The position numbers and the translations under genes are program-made. Below are positions 1 to 6,092 of a stretch of DNA of 11,162 nt, piece by piece (positions within the stretch are counted from its first letter, which is position 1; each line of letters opens with the position of its first letter). Source of the stretch: Lucifugimonas sp038150225 (GTDB lineage Bacteria > Chloroflexota > Dehalococcoidia > Lucifugimonadales > Lucifugimonadaceae). A model generated the notes under the pieces. The model was not told the origin of the DNA. It made no database searches and saw only the letters and a list, made by a program, of their open reading frames with translations. The stretch is from contig JAYQWG010000047.1 in assembly GCA_038150225.1 (NCBI GenBank), forward strand, positions 1 through 11,162, given 5' to 3'.

Positions 1-554
1 CGGGGATGCTGAGAAAGATCCTCACCGGGATTCAGAATTCCAAGGGTTTCCGGATATGTATATGCCACGGGATAGTAGGTCGAGTGCTTGCCTTTTGACT
101 CAAGATCATAAGATCCAAAAAGCTGCTCACGCATGAGTTGGTTGAATGACTCAACCTCGTAGAGTTCGATTTTCTTCACATACCCGAGTGCCTGAAGAGA
201 CCAGTTCTCTTTCTCTAGTGCGCCGGCAAATGTGTTGAACTGAGTTCGAATCACCGAATCGGTAGCTTCAAGGAAGCCTTTGATGGCTGCTAGTTCGCTG
301 AGACTCTTTTGGAATTCACTCCCCAGTTCAGTCGAAACCGAGTGAATAAGTTCATCAAATCTATCGTCATTTCTCGCAGAATTTACACTTCGAATCGTGA
401 TAGCAGTAGCGAGAGTCATCGCCAATAGCATTGCCAGAGTGGATGCAGCTGCGAACGACGGAAGTCGCTTCAGCAAGTGGCGCTCTGGAAGCTGCTTAGC
501 CTCAGATTTGCTGGAAAGGCTCTCTTTGATGTTCGGCAGTGCGGGATTTGCCAA
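1..554 (-). CDS. CHASE-domain membrane sensor protein, N-terminal part (cut by window edge)
   Basis: The reading frame is open from the TTG at 554-552 to the left edge, giving 184 codons. An in-frame TGA lies three codons upstream of the TTG (563-561), and the first in-frame ATG falls inside the membrane segment, so TTG is the likely start. About 33 polar residues come first, then one hydrophobic segment (about residues 34-55, rich in Ala, Leu, Met and Thr), then an extracytoplasmic region. That region contains IKGFLEATDSV, then WSLQALGYVKKIE, then YPVAYTYPE, then NPGEDL. This order matches the CHASE ligand-sensing domain (conserved Y-P-V-x-Y-x-x-P and N-x-G-x-D-L). CHASE domains sit in front of histidine kinase, GGDEF/EAL or adenylate cyclase modules. 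The output module is outside the window, so the signalling type is unknown. The gene lies 142 bp downstream of lipB on the same strand. Confidence 0.72.
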   Translation of the reverse strand, partial: MANPALPNIKESLSSKSEAKQLPERHLLKRLPSFAAASTLAMLLAMTLATAITIRSVNSARNDDRFDELIHSVSTELGSEFQKSLSELAAIKGFLEATDSVIRTQFNTFAGALEKENWSLQALGYVKKIELYEVESFNQLMREQLFGSYDLESKGKHSTYYPVAYTYPETLGILNPGEDLSQHP

Positions 555-567
555 GTAAGTTCAGCCT

Positions 568-579
568 GTTTGATCAAAC
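568..579. promoter_or_regulatory. Perfect 12-bp palindrome upstream of the CHASE gene (possible operator)
   Basis: The sequence GTTTGATCAAAC equals its own reverse complement. It lies 13 nt upstream of the TTG start of the CHASE sensor gene, where a repressor could block transcription or early elongation. Function is inferred from position and symmetry only. Confidence 0.35.
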
Positions 580-600
580 TTGTGTGGGTACAGGTCGCCC

Positions 601-610
601 GAAGTACTTC
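601..610. promoter_or_regulatory. Perfect 10-bp palindrome in the lipB-CHASE gap
   Basis: GAAGTACTTC is fully self-complementary and lies 46 nt upstream of the CHASE start. It could be a second regulator site, but a 10-bp palindrome can also occur by chance. No clear rho-independent terminator follows lipB in this 142-bp gap, so read-through from the operon into the sensor gene is possible. Confidence 0.25.
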
Positions 611-696
611 AATGATCAATGACCAAGGTGTGATTTAGGTTGGGGGCTACACCCACTCCGAGTACGAACCCACCGGTGAATGAACCATCGTCTGAC

Positions 697-1419
697 TCAG
701 TTGATCAATTCGATTGAGTTTGTCCATTCGATGCGGGAACCGAGAGCTACGCCGAGAATCTCCGCCGTCACTTTGGCAACTTGCGGGAGACCGATCACGT
801 TGCCAATTTGATCTTCTATTGAGGAGGCTGGCAACTCTGGCATCCCACATGGGATGATGTTCTGAAACATCGATAGATCAGTCGCCACATTTAACGCGAA
901 ACCGTGCATAGAGACCCCGGAAGAAATCCTCACACCAAGAGCGGCGATCTTTTTCCCTTTGGGATTGATTCCCTCGACTCGTTTTTCACCAGGAATGCCT
1001 TCAACCCAAACACCGGTTTCACCGTCGACTAAATGAGCCGCAATCCCGAACTCTGAAAGTGTTTCAATGATCACTCGTTCGAGCAGACGAACGTACTTCA
1101 CGGGACCAAGTCCGCGCTCACGCATACCTAGAATCGGGTATCCAACAAGCTGCCCAGGGCCGTGATAGGTCGCTTCCCCGCCTCGATCAGTTTCAGATAC
1201 CTCGACGCCTAGATCGCTCAGTTGGTCAGCATCAAGTAAAACGTGAGTTTCGTCGGCGCGGCGTCCAAGGGTGATCACAGGCTCGTGCTCAAGGAACAAA
1301 ACAACGTCGCCGATTTCGTCGTTCACACGGCGAGCGTACAGTTCCCGTTGAAGCTCCATGGCTCCCGCATATGCCATACGCCCAAGCCAGATGGTCTGAA
1401 CGACTTCTGTACCGGTCAT
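697..1419 (-). CDS. lipB: Octanoyltransferase LipB (lipoate biosynthesis)
   Basis: LipB moves the octanoyl group from octanoyl-acyl carrier protein to the target lysine of lipoyl domains; LipA then inserts sulfur. The 240-residue protein has all family signatures: LEHEPVITLGRR (residues 43-54), the substrate-site motif RGGEATYHGPGQLVGYP (79-95), KKIAALGVRI (156-165) with the catalytic lysine near 157, SMHGFALNV (170-178), and IIPCG with the catalytic cysteine at 191. Between GVWV and KKIAALG there is an extra stretch of about 15 residues compared with the E. coli protein, probably a surface loop. The ATG overlaps the stop of the upstream E2 gene as ATGA (1416-1419), so translation is probably coupled. 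The position beside an E2 gene fits its job, since E2 is a lipoylated protein. LipA is not in the window. Confidence 0.95.
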   Translation of the reverse strand: MTGTEVVQTIWLGRMAYAGAMELQRELYARRVNDEIGDVVLFLEHEPVITLGRRADETHVLLDADQLSDLGVEVSETDRGGEATYHGPGQLVGYPILGMRERGLGPVKYVRLLERVIIETLSEFGIAAHLVDGETGVWVEGIPGEKRVEGINPKGKKIAALGVRISSGVSMHGFALNVATDLSMFQNIIPCGMPELPASSIEDQIGNVIGLPQVAKVTAEILGVALGSRIEWTNSIELIN

Positions 1420-2684
1420 TTCAGGTCTGAGTCAGCAGTGATTGACTCGATCCCGTTCTTGACCGACTGAAGAAACTCGGAAGCCTCTACGCCATCAATA
1501 ATTCGATGATCGAAGGACAAACACATATTCATCATTGAACGAACCGCAATTGAATCACCAGTTGGACCAGAAATTACGACAGGTCGCTTCACTATGGCTT
1601 CTGTTGTCAATATGGCGGCTTGTGGGTGATTGATAATTGCCCCACCCCACACACTTCCAAGCGCTCCTGTGTTGTTCAAAGTGAACGTGCCACCCTGAAC
1701 ATCTGTGACATCCAGTTTGTTGTTTCTGGCTTTCGATACCAGGTCTGTGAACTTCCGGGTAATGCCACTGAGATCAGCTTTGTCTGCCTGATTGACCACA
1801 GGTACGACAAGTCCGCTCGCGGACGCAACAGCAACACCGACGTTGATCTGGCCTTTCGAGACAATCTTTCCGTCTTGCCAACTTGAGTTCAATTTCGGGT
1901 TCTGTCGGAGTGAGCTAGCGACCACATAGAGCATGATTGGGAAGTACGTGAGCTTCACACCGTTCAACGCTTCAAATTCTGATCGGTTCTTGTCTCGCCA
2001 CTGAACAAGTCCTGTCACATCGACTTCTATAGCCGACCACGCATGTGGAATTTCTGAAACGGAACGAACCATGTGTTCCGCGATCATCTTCCTGATTGGA
2101 GTTGGTTCAATCACCTGGTCTTCTTCGCTAACGGGAGCAAGTTCGGTATGACCACCGCTCTCCACAGCAGCAAGAACATCCTTCTTGGTGATTCGTCCTC
2201 CTAGACCAGAACCGGTGACGGTGGACAGATCGATTCCGTGCTTTGCCGCCAATCTAGTCACGACCGGAGAATAATTACGGCTACCTGTTTCTGATTTGGG
2301 TGCGGCAACCTTAGTTGCGGACGTCGGTGCGGTGGCGAGGCTGGTGTCAGTGAACTCCCCACCAGTAGGTCCCACGTTCGCACCTTGAACAAGAGTTCCG
2401 ATACGACTGGAAATTGGCTTCGGATCGGAGTTCGCCTGTACAGAGTCTCCGGTTTCCATACGAGCAATCACGGCACCCATTGCCACCGTATCGCCCTCGT
2501 TCACCAGGATTTCACCAAGCACTCCTGACTCCGGTGCGGGAACATCCATGTTCACTTTGTCGGTGATTACCTCGACTAGCGGCTCATATTTTTCAATCGA
2601 GTCACCGGGTGATTTCAACCACTTACTAATTACTGCTTCGGTAACCGATTCGCCTACGTGAGGAAGAACAATCTCATAAGCCAT
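1416..2684 (-). CDS. bkdC: Dihydrolipoamide acyltransferase (E2) of a branched-chain 2-oxoacid dehydrogenase-type complex
   Basis: E2 forms the core of the 2-oxoacid dehydrogenase complex and passes the acyl group from E1 to coenzyme A through a swinging lipoyl arm. The 422 residues show the standard order. A lipoyl domain (about 1-77) has the lipoylation site TDKVNMDVPAP with lysine 43. A linker rich in Pro, Ala and Thr follows. The peripheral subunit-binding domain (about 138-174) contains SPVVTRLAAKHGIDL and GLGGRITKKDV. The catalytic acyltransferase domain (about 190-417) ends with SFDHRIIDG, giving the H393xxxD397G active site. There is a single lipoyl domain, as in many bacterial branched-chain complexes. 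The gene starts 2 bp after the E1-beta stop and overlaps lipB by 4 bp. Substrate choice (branched-chain versus pyruvate) cannot be settled from E2 alone; the E1 subunits favour branched-chain. Confidence 0.93.
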   Translation of the reverse strand: MAYEIVLPHVGESVTEAVISKWLKSPGDSIEKYEPLVEVITDKVNMDVPAPESGVLGEILVNEGDTVAMGAVIARMETGDSVQANSDPKPISSRIGTLVQGANVGPTGGEFTDTSLATAPTSATKVAAPKSETGSRNYSPVVTRLAAKHGIDLSTVTGSGLGGRITKKDVLAAVESGGHTELAPVSEEDQVIEPTPIRKMIAEHMVRSVSEIPHAWSAIEVDVTGLVQWRDKNRSEFEALNGVKLTYFPIMLYVVASSLRQNPKLNSSWQDGKIVSKGQINVGVAVASASGLVVPVVNQADKADLSGITRKFTDLVSKARNNKLDVTDVQGGTFTLNNTGALGSVWGGAIINHPQAAILTTEAIVKRPVVISGPTGDSIAVRSMMNMCLSFDHRIIDGVEASEFLQSVKNGIESITADSDLK

Positions 2685-2686
2685 GG

Positions 2687-3670
2687 TTAGATCGCAGCCA
2701 ATCTGACAATTGCATCGAAGATTTTTTCAGGAGAAGGCATAAATGCTGCCTCCTGCACCGGCGAGAACGGCATTGGCGGAATTTCAGGTGGTCCTAACCT
2801 AGTGATCGGACCATCGAGGTCAAAGAAACAATTTTCGCCAATGATCGCGGCGACTTCCGACGAGACGCTAATTGCCGTAGTATCTTCCTGGACAATCAGC
2901 GCTTTACCCGTTTTCGAAACAGACTCGATTATTGTTTTTGCATCGATGGGTCGAAGAGTTCGCAAGTCGACCACTTCAACATCAATGCCCTGCCCCACCG
3001 CCATCTCAGCAGCTTGTAGGGAGTAGTGAAGCATCAAACCATAGGTAACCAGCGAAATATCCGATCCCTCACGTTTTACCTCAGCCTGACCAATTGGGAT
3101 TGAGTATTCCTCTTCCGGGACCTCACCTTTAGCAAGCCGGTATGTGCGCTTGTGTTCAAGAACAATCACGGGATCATTTGAACGCAGTGCCGTGGTTAGG
3201 AGGCCTTTCGCATCGTACGGTGTCGCCGGGGCGACCACGGAGAGTCCCGGCGTGTGCGCAAACAGTACTTCGATACTCTGTGAATGGTACAAGCCACCTC
3301 TGACGCCACCCCCATAAGGGACACGGACCGTCATTGGGGCGGTTTTGACTCCGTTGGTGCCGTACCGTACTCGTGCAGCTTCACCAACAAGTTGGTTGAT
3401 CGCGGGCCACACAAAGTCTGCAAACTGGATTTCAGCAATCGGTCGCATGCCATTAACGGCCGCACCCAGCGCAACGCCACAAATCGAGGATTCGGCAAGT
3501 GGAGTATCAATTACACGGTCTTCACCGAATTCGTCTACGAACCCGTCCGAAGCCAGGAACACTCCCCCACGATGCCCGACATCCTCTCCCATTAGGATGA
3601 TCGAGGAATCGCGTCTCATTTCCGAGCGCATCGTTTCTCGCACTGCTTCAATTACCGAAAGCTCGGGCAT
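2687..3670 (-). CDS. bkdB: 2-oxoacid dehydrogenase E1 component, beta subunit (branched-chain type)
   Basis: This is the transketolase-like beta subunit, which pairs with E1-alpha to decarboxylate a 2-oxoacid on thiamine diphosphate and reductively acylate the lipoyl group of E2. The 327-residue length is normal. Family motifs are LMGEDVGHRGGVF (26-38), DTPLAESSICGVALGAA (55-71) with the cofactor-activating glutamate at 60, QFADFVWPA, and GGLYHSQSIEVLFAHTPGL with the conserved histidine at 129. The C-terminal domain carries VVDLRTLRPID and IVQEDTTA. The ATG shares one base with the E1-alpha stop codon (TAATG, 3672-3668). A strong Shine-Dalgarno, AGGAGAGG, lies inside the end of E1-alpha (3685-3678), 7 nt before the ATG. 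A pyruvate dehydrogenase or acetoin dehydrogenase role is the main alternative. Confidence 0.93.
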   Translation of the reverse strand: MPELSVIEAVRETMRSEMRRDSSIILMGEDVGHRGGVFLASDGFVDEFGEDRVIDTPLAESSICGVALGAAVNGMRPIAEIQFADFVWPAINQLVGEAARVRYGTNGVKTAPMTVRVPYGGGVRGGLYHSQSIEVLFAHTPGLSVVAPATPYDAKGLLTTALRSNDPVIVLEHKRTYRLAKGEVPEEEYSIPIGQAEVKREGSDISLVTYGLMLHYSLQAAEMAVGQGIDVEVVDLRTLRPIDAKTIIESVSKTGKALIVQEDTTAISVSSEVAAIIGENCFFDLDGPITRLGPPEIPPMPFSPVQEAAFMPSPEKIFDAIVRLAAI

Positions 3671-4689
3671 TACTTAACCTCTCCTGAACCTTCAGTTACG
3701 TGCAGGTACATCAAGTCGGCCTCCGGATACGGCTCTGCCTCTACAGCATCAGTGGCCTGGTTGACACGCTGCTGTGCCGATGCGTGAATCGCTTCGTCTT
3801 GTTCTTTTGAAATCAGACCGTGCTCAATCAGTTTTTCCGACATGATCTTCACCGGATCACGGTCGTTCATTTGCTCAATATCTTCCGACGAGCGATAACG
3901 GGTGTGGTCATCGTCAGTTGTGTGCGGCAGCAATCGTTCAACCATTACTTCGATCAAGGTTGGCCCTTCACCGTTTCGAGCACGCTCAACAGCTGCGGTC
4001 ATCGCTTCGTGAACGGCCGATACGTCCGTCCCATCGATTTGCACCCCGGGGAAGCCATACGCGGCAGCCCTGCTCGACAAGCTCTCGATCCCCATTTGTT
4101 TTTCCATGGGAACTGAAATAGCGTAACGATTGTTCTCGCAGAAGAAGATAACGGGCAGTTTGTGTACGGCAGCAAAGTTCATGGCTTCGTGCGTGTCACC
4201 TTGGGATGACGCTCCGTCGCCGAAGAAAACAACTGTCACCGCATCACGTTTGTTGAGCTTGTCAGCCAGCGCCACACCGGCCGCTTGAGGAAGCTGGGTC
4301 GCAATCACGTTCGAAAAGTTAAATAAATCAACACGGGGGTGTGCGCCGTGAAGCGGGAACTGCCTCGCCGCACTCATGGGATCATCGGCTTTTGCGAGGA
4401 AACCGCGCAGCAATTCTTCAGGTTCAGTGCCCAAAGCAAGCATCGCAGTGAACTGACGGTAGTAAATCAGGTAGTGATCTTTGGACGGATCGGTGGCTTC
4501 TATACAAGCTACCTGGGTCGCCTCATGCCCCTGGGCACTTGCTGCAATGGCGGCTTTGCCCTGGCGGTTTAATAACCACACACGTTGATCTAGGTACCGA
4601 CTCAACACCATGGTCTCGTATAGCTCCACAAGTCTCTCATTCGAGATTGCTGGTGCGAGATTATTACTTTGCTTCGAGGTCGTAGACAT
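3670..4689 (-). CDS. bkdA: 2-oxoacid dehydrogenase E1 component, alpha subunit (branched-chain type)
   Basis: The alpha subunit binds the diphosphate of thiamine diphosphate through the GDG...NN motif, seen here as FFGDGASSQGDTHEA (155-169) and FCENNRYAISVP (183-194). The N-terminal part has YYRQFTAMLALG, and the loop HTTDDDHTRYRS (256-267) matches the ordered loop of branched-chain E1-alpha proteins better than the usual pyruvate type. Total length is 339 residues, normal for a bacterial enzyme. It is the first gene of the operon and should work with the next two genes; the common E3 subunit must come from elsewhere in the genome. No Shine-Dalgarno precedes the ATG at 4689, and a TATAAT box sits just 8 nt upstream, so the message is probably leaderless. 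The branched-chain assignment is by motif resemblance and not proven. Confidence 0.92.
   Translation of the reverse strand: MSTTSKQSNNLAPAISNERLVELYETMVLSRYLDQRVWLLNRQGKAAIAASAQGHEATQVACIEATDPSKDHYLIYYRQFTAMLALGTEPEELLRGFLAKADDPMSAARQFPLHGAHPRVDLFNFSNVIATQLPQAAGVALADKLNKRDAVTVVFFGDGASSQGDTHEAMNFAAVHKLPVIFFCENNRYAISVPMEKQMGIESLSSRAAAYGFPGVQIDGTDVSAVHEAMTAAVERARNGEGPTLIEVMVERLLPHTTDDDHTRYRSSEDIEQMNDRDPVKIMSEKLIEHGLISKEQDEAIHASAQQRVNQATDAVEAEPYPEADLMYLHVTEGSGEVK
3678..3685 (-). promoter_or_regulatory. Strong ribosome binding site for E1-beta
   Basis: AGGAGAGG on the minus strand lies 7 nt before the E1-beta ATG and within the last codons of E1-alpha. It fixes the E1-beta start, and allows strong re-initiation at the TAATG junction. 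It contrasts with E1-alpha, which has no such site. Confidence 0.75.
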
Positions 4690-4697
4690 GAGGGGTA

Positions 4698-4703
4698 ATT
4701 ATA
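4698..4703 (-). promoter_or_regulatory. -10 box (TATAAT) of the E1-alpha/E1-beta/E2/lipB operon
   Basis: A perfect TATAAT on the minus strand ends 8 nt before the E1-alpha ATG. The hexamer 17 bp upstream (GAGCCT) is a poor -35 match. With the usual 6-8 nt between the -10 box and the start site, transcription would begin at or within about two bases of the ATG, giving a leaderless mRNA. The position relative to the gene is direct; promoter function is inferred. Confidence 0.55.
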
Positions 4704-4747
4704 GGTACGGGTATCACCAAAGGCTCTAACGGTACTCGGTCTCTGGA

Positions 4748-4753
4748 TATACT
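4748..4753 (+). promoter_or_regulatory. Candidate -10 box for the cyclophilin pair
   Basis: TATACT matches the -10 consensus at five of six positions and lies 75 bp upstream of the lipoprotein cyclophilin ATG, predicting a leader of roughly 65-70 nt. No good -35 hexamer is visible at 16-18 bp. The 138-bp gap between the two divergent genes would thus hold back-to-back promoters. Confidence 0.35.
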
Positions 4754-4817
4754 TTTCTCAGCGTTTAGTCTGCGAGTCTGGTTCTACACCCATCAACCAA
4801 CTCGTAATTTTTCCCTT

Positions 4818-4821
4818 GGAG
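4818..4821 (+). promoter_or_regulatory. Ribosome binding site that sets the lipoprotein cyclophilin start
   Basis: GGAG with a 6-nt spacer precedes the ATG at 4828. An in-frame TTG at 4816 overlaps this site and would add four polar residues before the signal peptide, so the site argues for the ATG. Confidence 0.7.
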
Positions 4822-4827
4822 ACAAAC

Positions 4828-5481
4828 ATGAAACGAATTATTGCCGCGATGTTGGCGCTTTCAGCACTTACCGTGGTTTTCGCTGCGTGTGGCGGTGACG
4901 AAGAACCAACACAAGCACCGGCAGCCCCAACAGAAGTACCTGCCGCCGCTGCAAGTGAAGGAAAGATGCTGGAACCCGGAGATGCACCCGCACCTCCATC
5001 TGGTGCACTCGATACTTCTAAGGAGTACACGGCAACATTCGATACGGAAGCTGGTCAATTCAAAGTCAGACTCTTCGATGATGAAGCACCTCTGACGGTC
5101 GAAAACTTCGTCAACCTCGCAACAATCGGTTTTTACGACGGCGTCACTTTTCACCGGGTGATTCCTGATTTCATGGCACAGGGTGGCGATCCGAGAGGCA
5201 CAGGTAGCGGTGGACCTGGTTACAGGTTCAGGGATGAGTTCCACCCTGATCGGAAGCACGACAAACCGGGCATTCTTTCAATGGCAAATGCAGGACCAAA
5301 CACTAACGGCTCTCAGTTCTTCATCACGTTTGTCCCTACCCCTCACCTTGATGGCGGGCACACCGTTTTTGGTGAAGTAATTGAAGGCATGGACAACGTA
5401 CTCAGCATCTCGTTCAGAGACCCCGCCACAGCACAAACACCGGGTGACGTAATTCATTCGATCACTATCGAAGCAAACTAA
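4828..5481 (+). CDS. Cyclophilin-type peptidyl-prolyl cis-trans isomerase, secreted lipoprotein
   Basis: It catalyses cis-trans isomerisation at proline bonds, here outside the cytoplasmic membrane. I chose the ATG at 4828, preceded by GGAG at 4818-4821 with 6-nt spacing, rather than an in-frame TTG 12 bases upstream that overlaps this site. The 217-residue product begins MKRIIAAMLALSALTVV and reaches FAAC, a slightly atypical lipobox, with the lipidated cysteine at 21. A linker rich in Ala, Pro and Glu (22-60) follows, then a cyclophilin domain to the end. Active-site residues are present: TFHRVIPDFMAQGGDP (Arg110, Phe115, Met116, Gln118), MANAGPNTNGSQFFIT (Ala153, Asn154, Gln163, Phe165) and HLDGGHTVFG (His178). 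Leu174 occupies the place of the human cyclophilin A tryptophan, as in many bacterial members. The next gene is a near duplicate without the signal peptide. Confidence 0.92.
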   Translation: MKRIIAAMLALSALTVVFAACGGDEEPTQAPAAPTEVPAAAASEGKMLEPGDAPAPPSGALDTSKEYTATFDTEAGQFKVRLFDDEAPLTVENFVNLATIGFYDGVTFHRVIPDFMAQGGDPRGTGSGGPGYRFRDEFHPDRKHDKPGILSMANAGPNTNGSQFFITFVPTPHLDGGHTVFGEVIEGMDNVLSISFRDPATAQTPGDVIHSITIEAN

Positions 5482-5487
5482 CGTAGC

Positions 5488-5506
5488 AACCGGTCCAACC
5501 GGTTTT
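5488..5506 (+). other. Perfect 7-bp hairpin between the two cyclophilin genes
   Basis: AACCGGT, a 3-nt loop CCA, then ACCGGTT, followed by two further T residues so that four Ts end the element. It lies just after the first cyclophilin stop, and the ribosome binding site of the second gene (GGAG, 5507-5510) begins at the next base. It could be a weak terminator or attenuator, an RNase barrier, or a structure limiting ribosome access. The short loop and short T-run make full termination unlikely. Confidence 0.5.
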
Positions 5507-5515
5507 GGAGAAACA

Positions 5516-6019
5516 ATGGCAGATCTTGCCCCACCGTCGGGTTCGCTCGACACATCAAAATCGTACACAGCAACGTTCAAGACAGAACGTGGCGAATTTG
5601 AAATTCAGCTGTTCGGTAGCGATGCACCTCTCACAGTCGAAAACTTCATAAACCTCGCCCGAGCCGAGTTCTACGACGGAACCACGTTCCACCGTGTAAT
5701 TCCAGGCTTCATGGCTCAGGGCGGAGACCCAACAGGCACGGGAACAGGCGGCCCTGGTTACCGATTCGGTGACGAATTCAGTCCAAAGCTTCGCCACGAC
5801 ACCGAAGGAATTCTTTCCATGGCGAACGCAGGTCCTGGCACCAATGGAAGCCAGTTCTTCATCACCTTCGGTCCAACACCACACCTTGATGGACGACACT
5901 CAGTTTTCGGCAAAGTGATCAAGGGAATGGACGTTGTAAAGTCGATTCGAGAGCGAGATCCGATGAGCGATCCAAACCCTGGTGATTTCATCGAAACTGT
6001 CGTAATCAACGAGAAGTAA
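5516..6019 (+). CDS. Cyclophilin-type peptidyl-prolyl cis-trans isomerase, cytosolic paralog
   Basis: This 167-residue isomerase has no signal peptide or lipobox, so it should act in the cytosol. Its whole length aligns without a gap to residues 51-217 of the upstream lipoprotein, with about two thirds identical residues (114 of 167 by hand count). Active-site motifs are intact: TFHRVIPGFMAQGGDP (Arg60, Phe65, Met66, Gln68), MANAGPGTNGSQFFIT and HLDGRHSVFG. The ATG is preceded by GGAG with a 5-nt spacer. The gap after the first gene is 34 bp and contains a hairpin, so the two are probably co-transcribed with possible attenuation. The pair looks like a tandem duplication in which one copy serves the cytosol and the other the cell envelope. 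Client proteins cannot be predicted. Confidence 0.93.
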   Translation: MADLAPPSGSLDTSKSYTATFKTERGEFEIQLFGSDAPLTVENFINLARAEFYDGTTFHRVIPGFMAQGGDPTGTGTGGPGYRFGDEFSPKLRHDTEGILSMANAGPGTNGSQFFITFGPTPHLDGRHSVFGKVIKGMDVVKSIRERDPMSDPNPGDFIETVVINEK

Positions 6020-6044
6020 AGCTCGAACGTCACATCCCGAAATG

Positions 6045-6076
6045 AAAAGAGGCACTCAATTGAGTGCCTCTTTTTT
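6045..6076. terminator. Perfect bidirectional rho-independent terminator
   Basis: The stretch from AAAAGAGGCACTCAAT to TGAGTGCCTCTTTTTT is a complete inverted repeat: A-run, GC-rich stem, central AATT, mirrored stem and T-run. It has six Ts on the plus strand and four on the minus strand. It lies between the convergent cytosolic cyclophilin gene (stop at 6019) and the VWA gene (stop at 6093), and probably ends both transcripts. Confidence 0.95.
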
Positions 6077-6092
6077 ATCTTGCTTGTGGTGA

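Noticed and set aside
620..696. Possible terminator after lipB
   Set aside because: The best stem (GGG with CCC around a 5-6 nt loop) is short and has no T-run, so I do not call it.
3284..3677. Plus-strand open frames of 103-110 codons inside E1-beta
   Set aside because: They lie antisense to a strongly conserved gene and have no recognisable domains or ribosome binding sites.
4816..4827. TTG start 12 bases upstream of the lipoprotein cyclophilin ATG
   Set aside because: The TTG overlaps the GGAG ribosome binding site of the ATG at 4828 and would put polar residues before the signal peptide.
5278..5899. Minus-strand open frames of 100-132 codons across the cyclophilin pair
   Set aside because: They are antisense to conserved catalytic motifs. 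Their presence in both copies is explained by the duplication.
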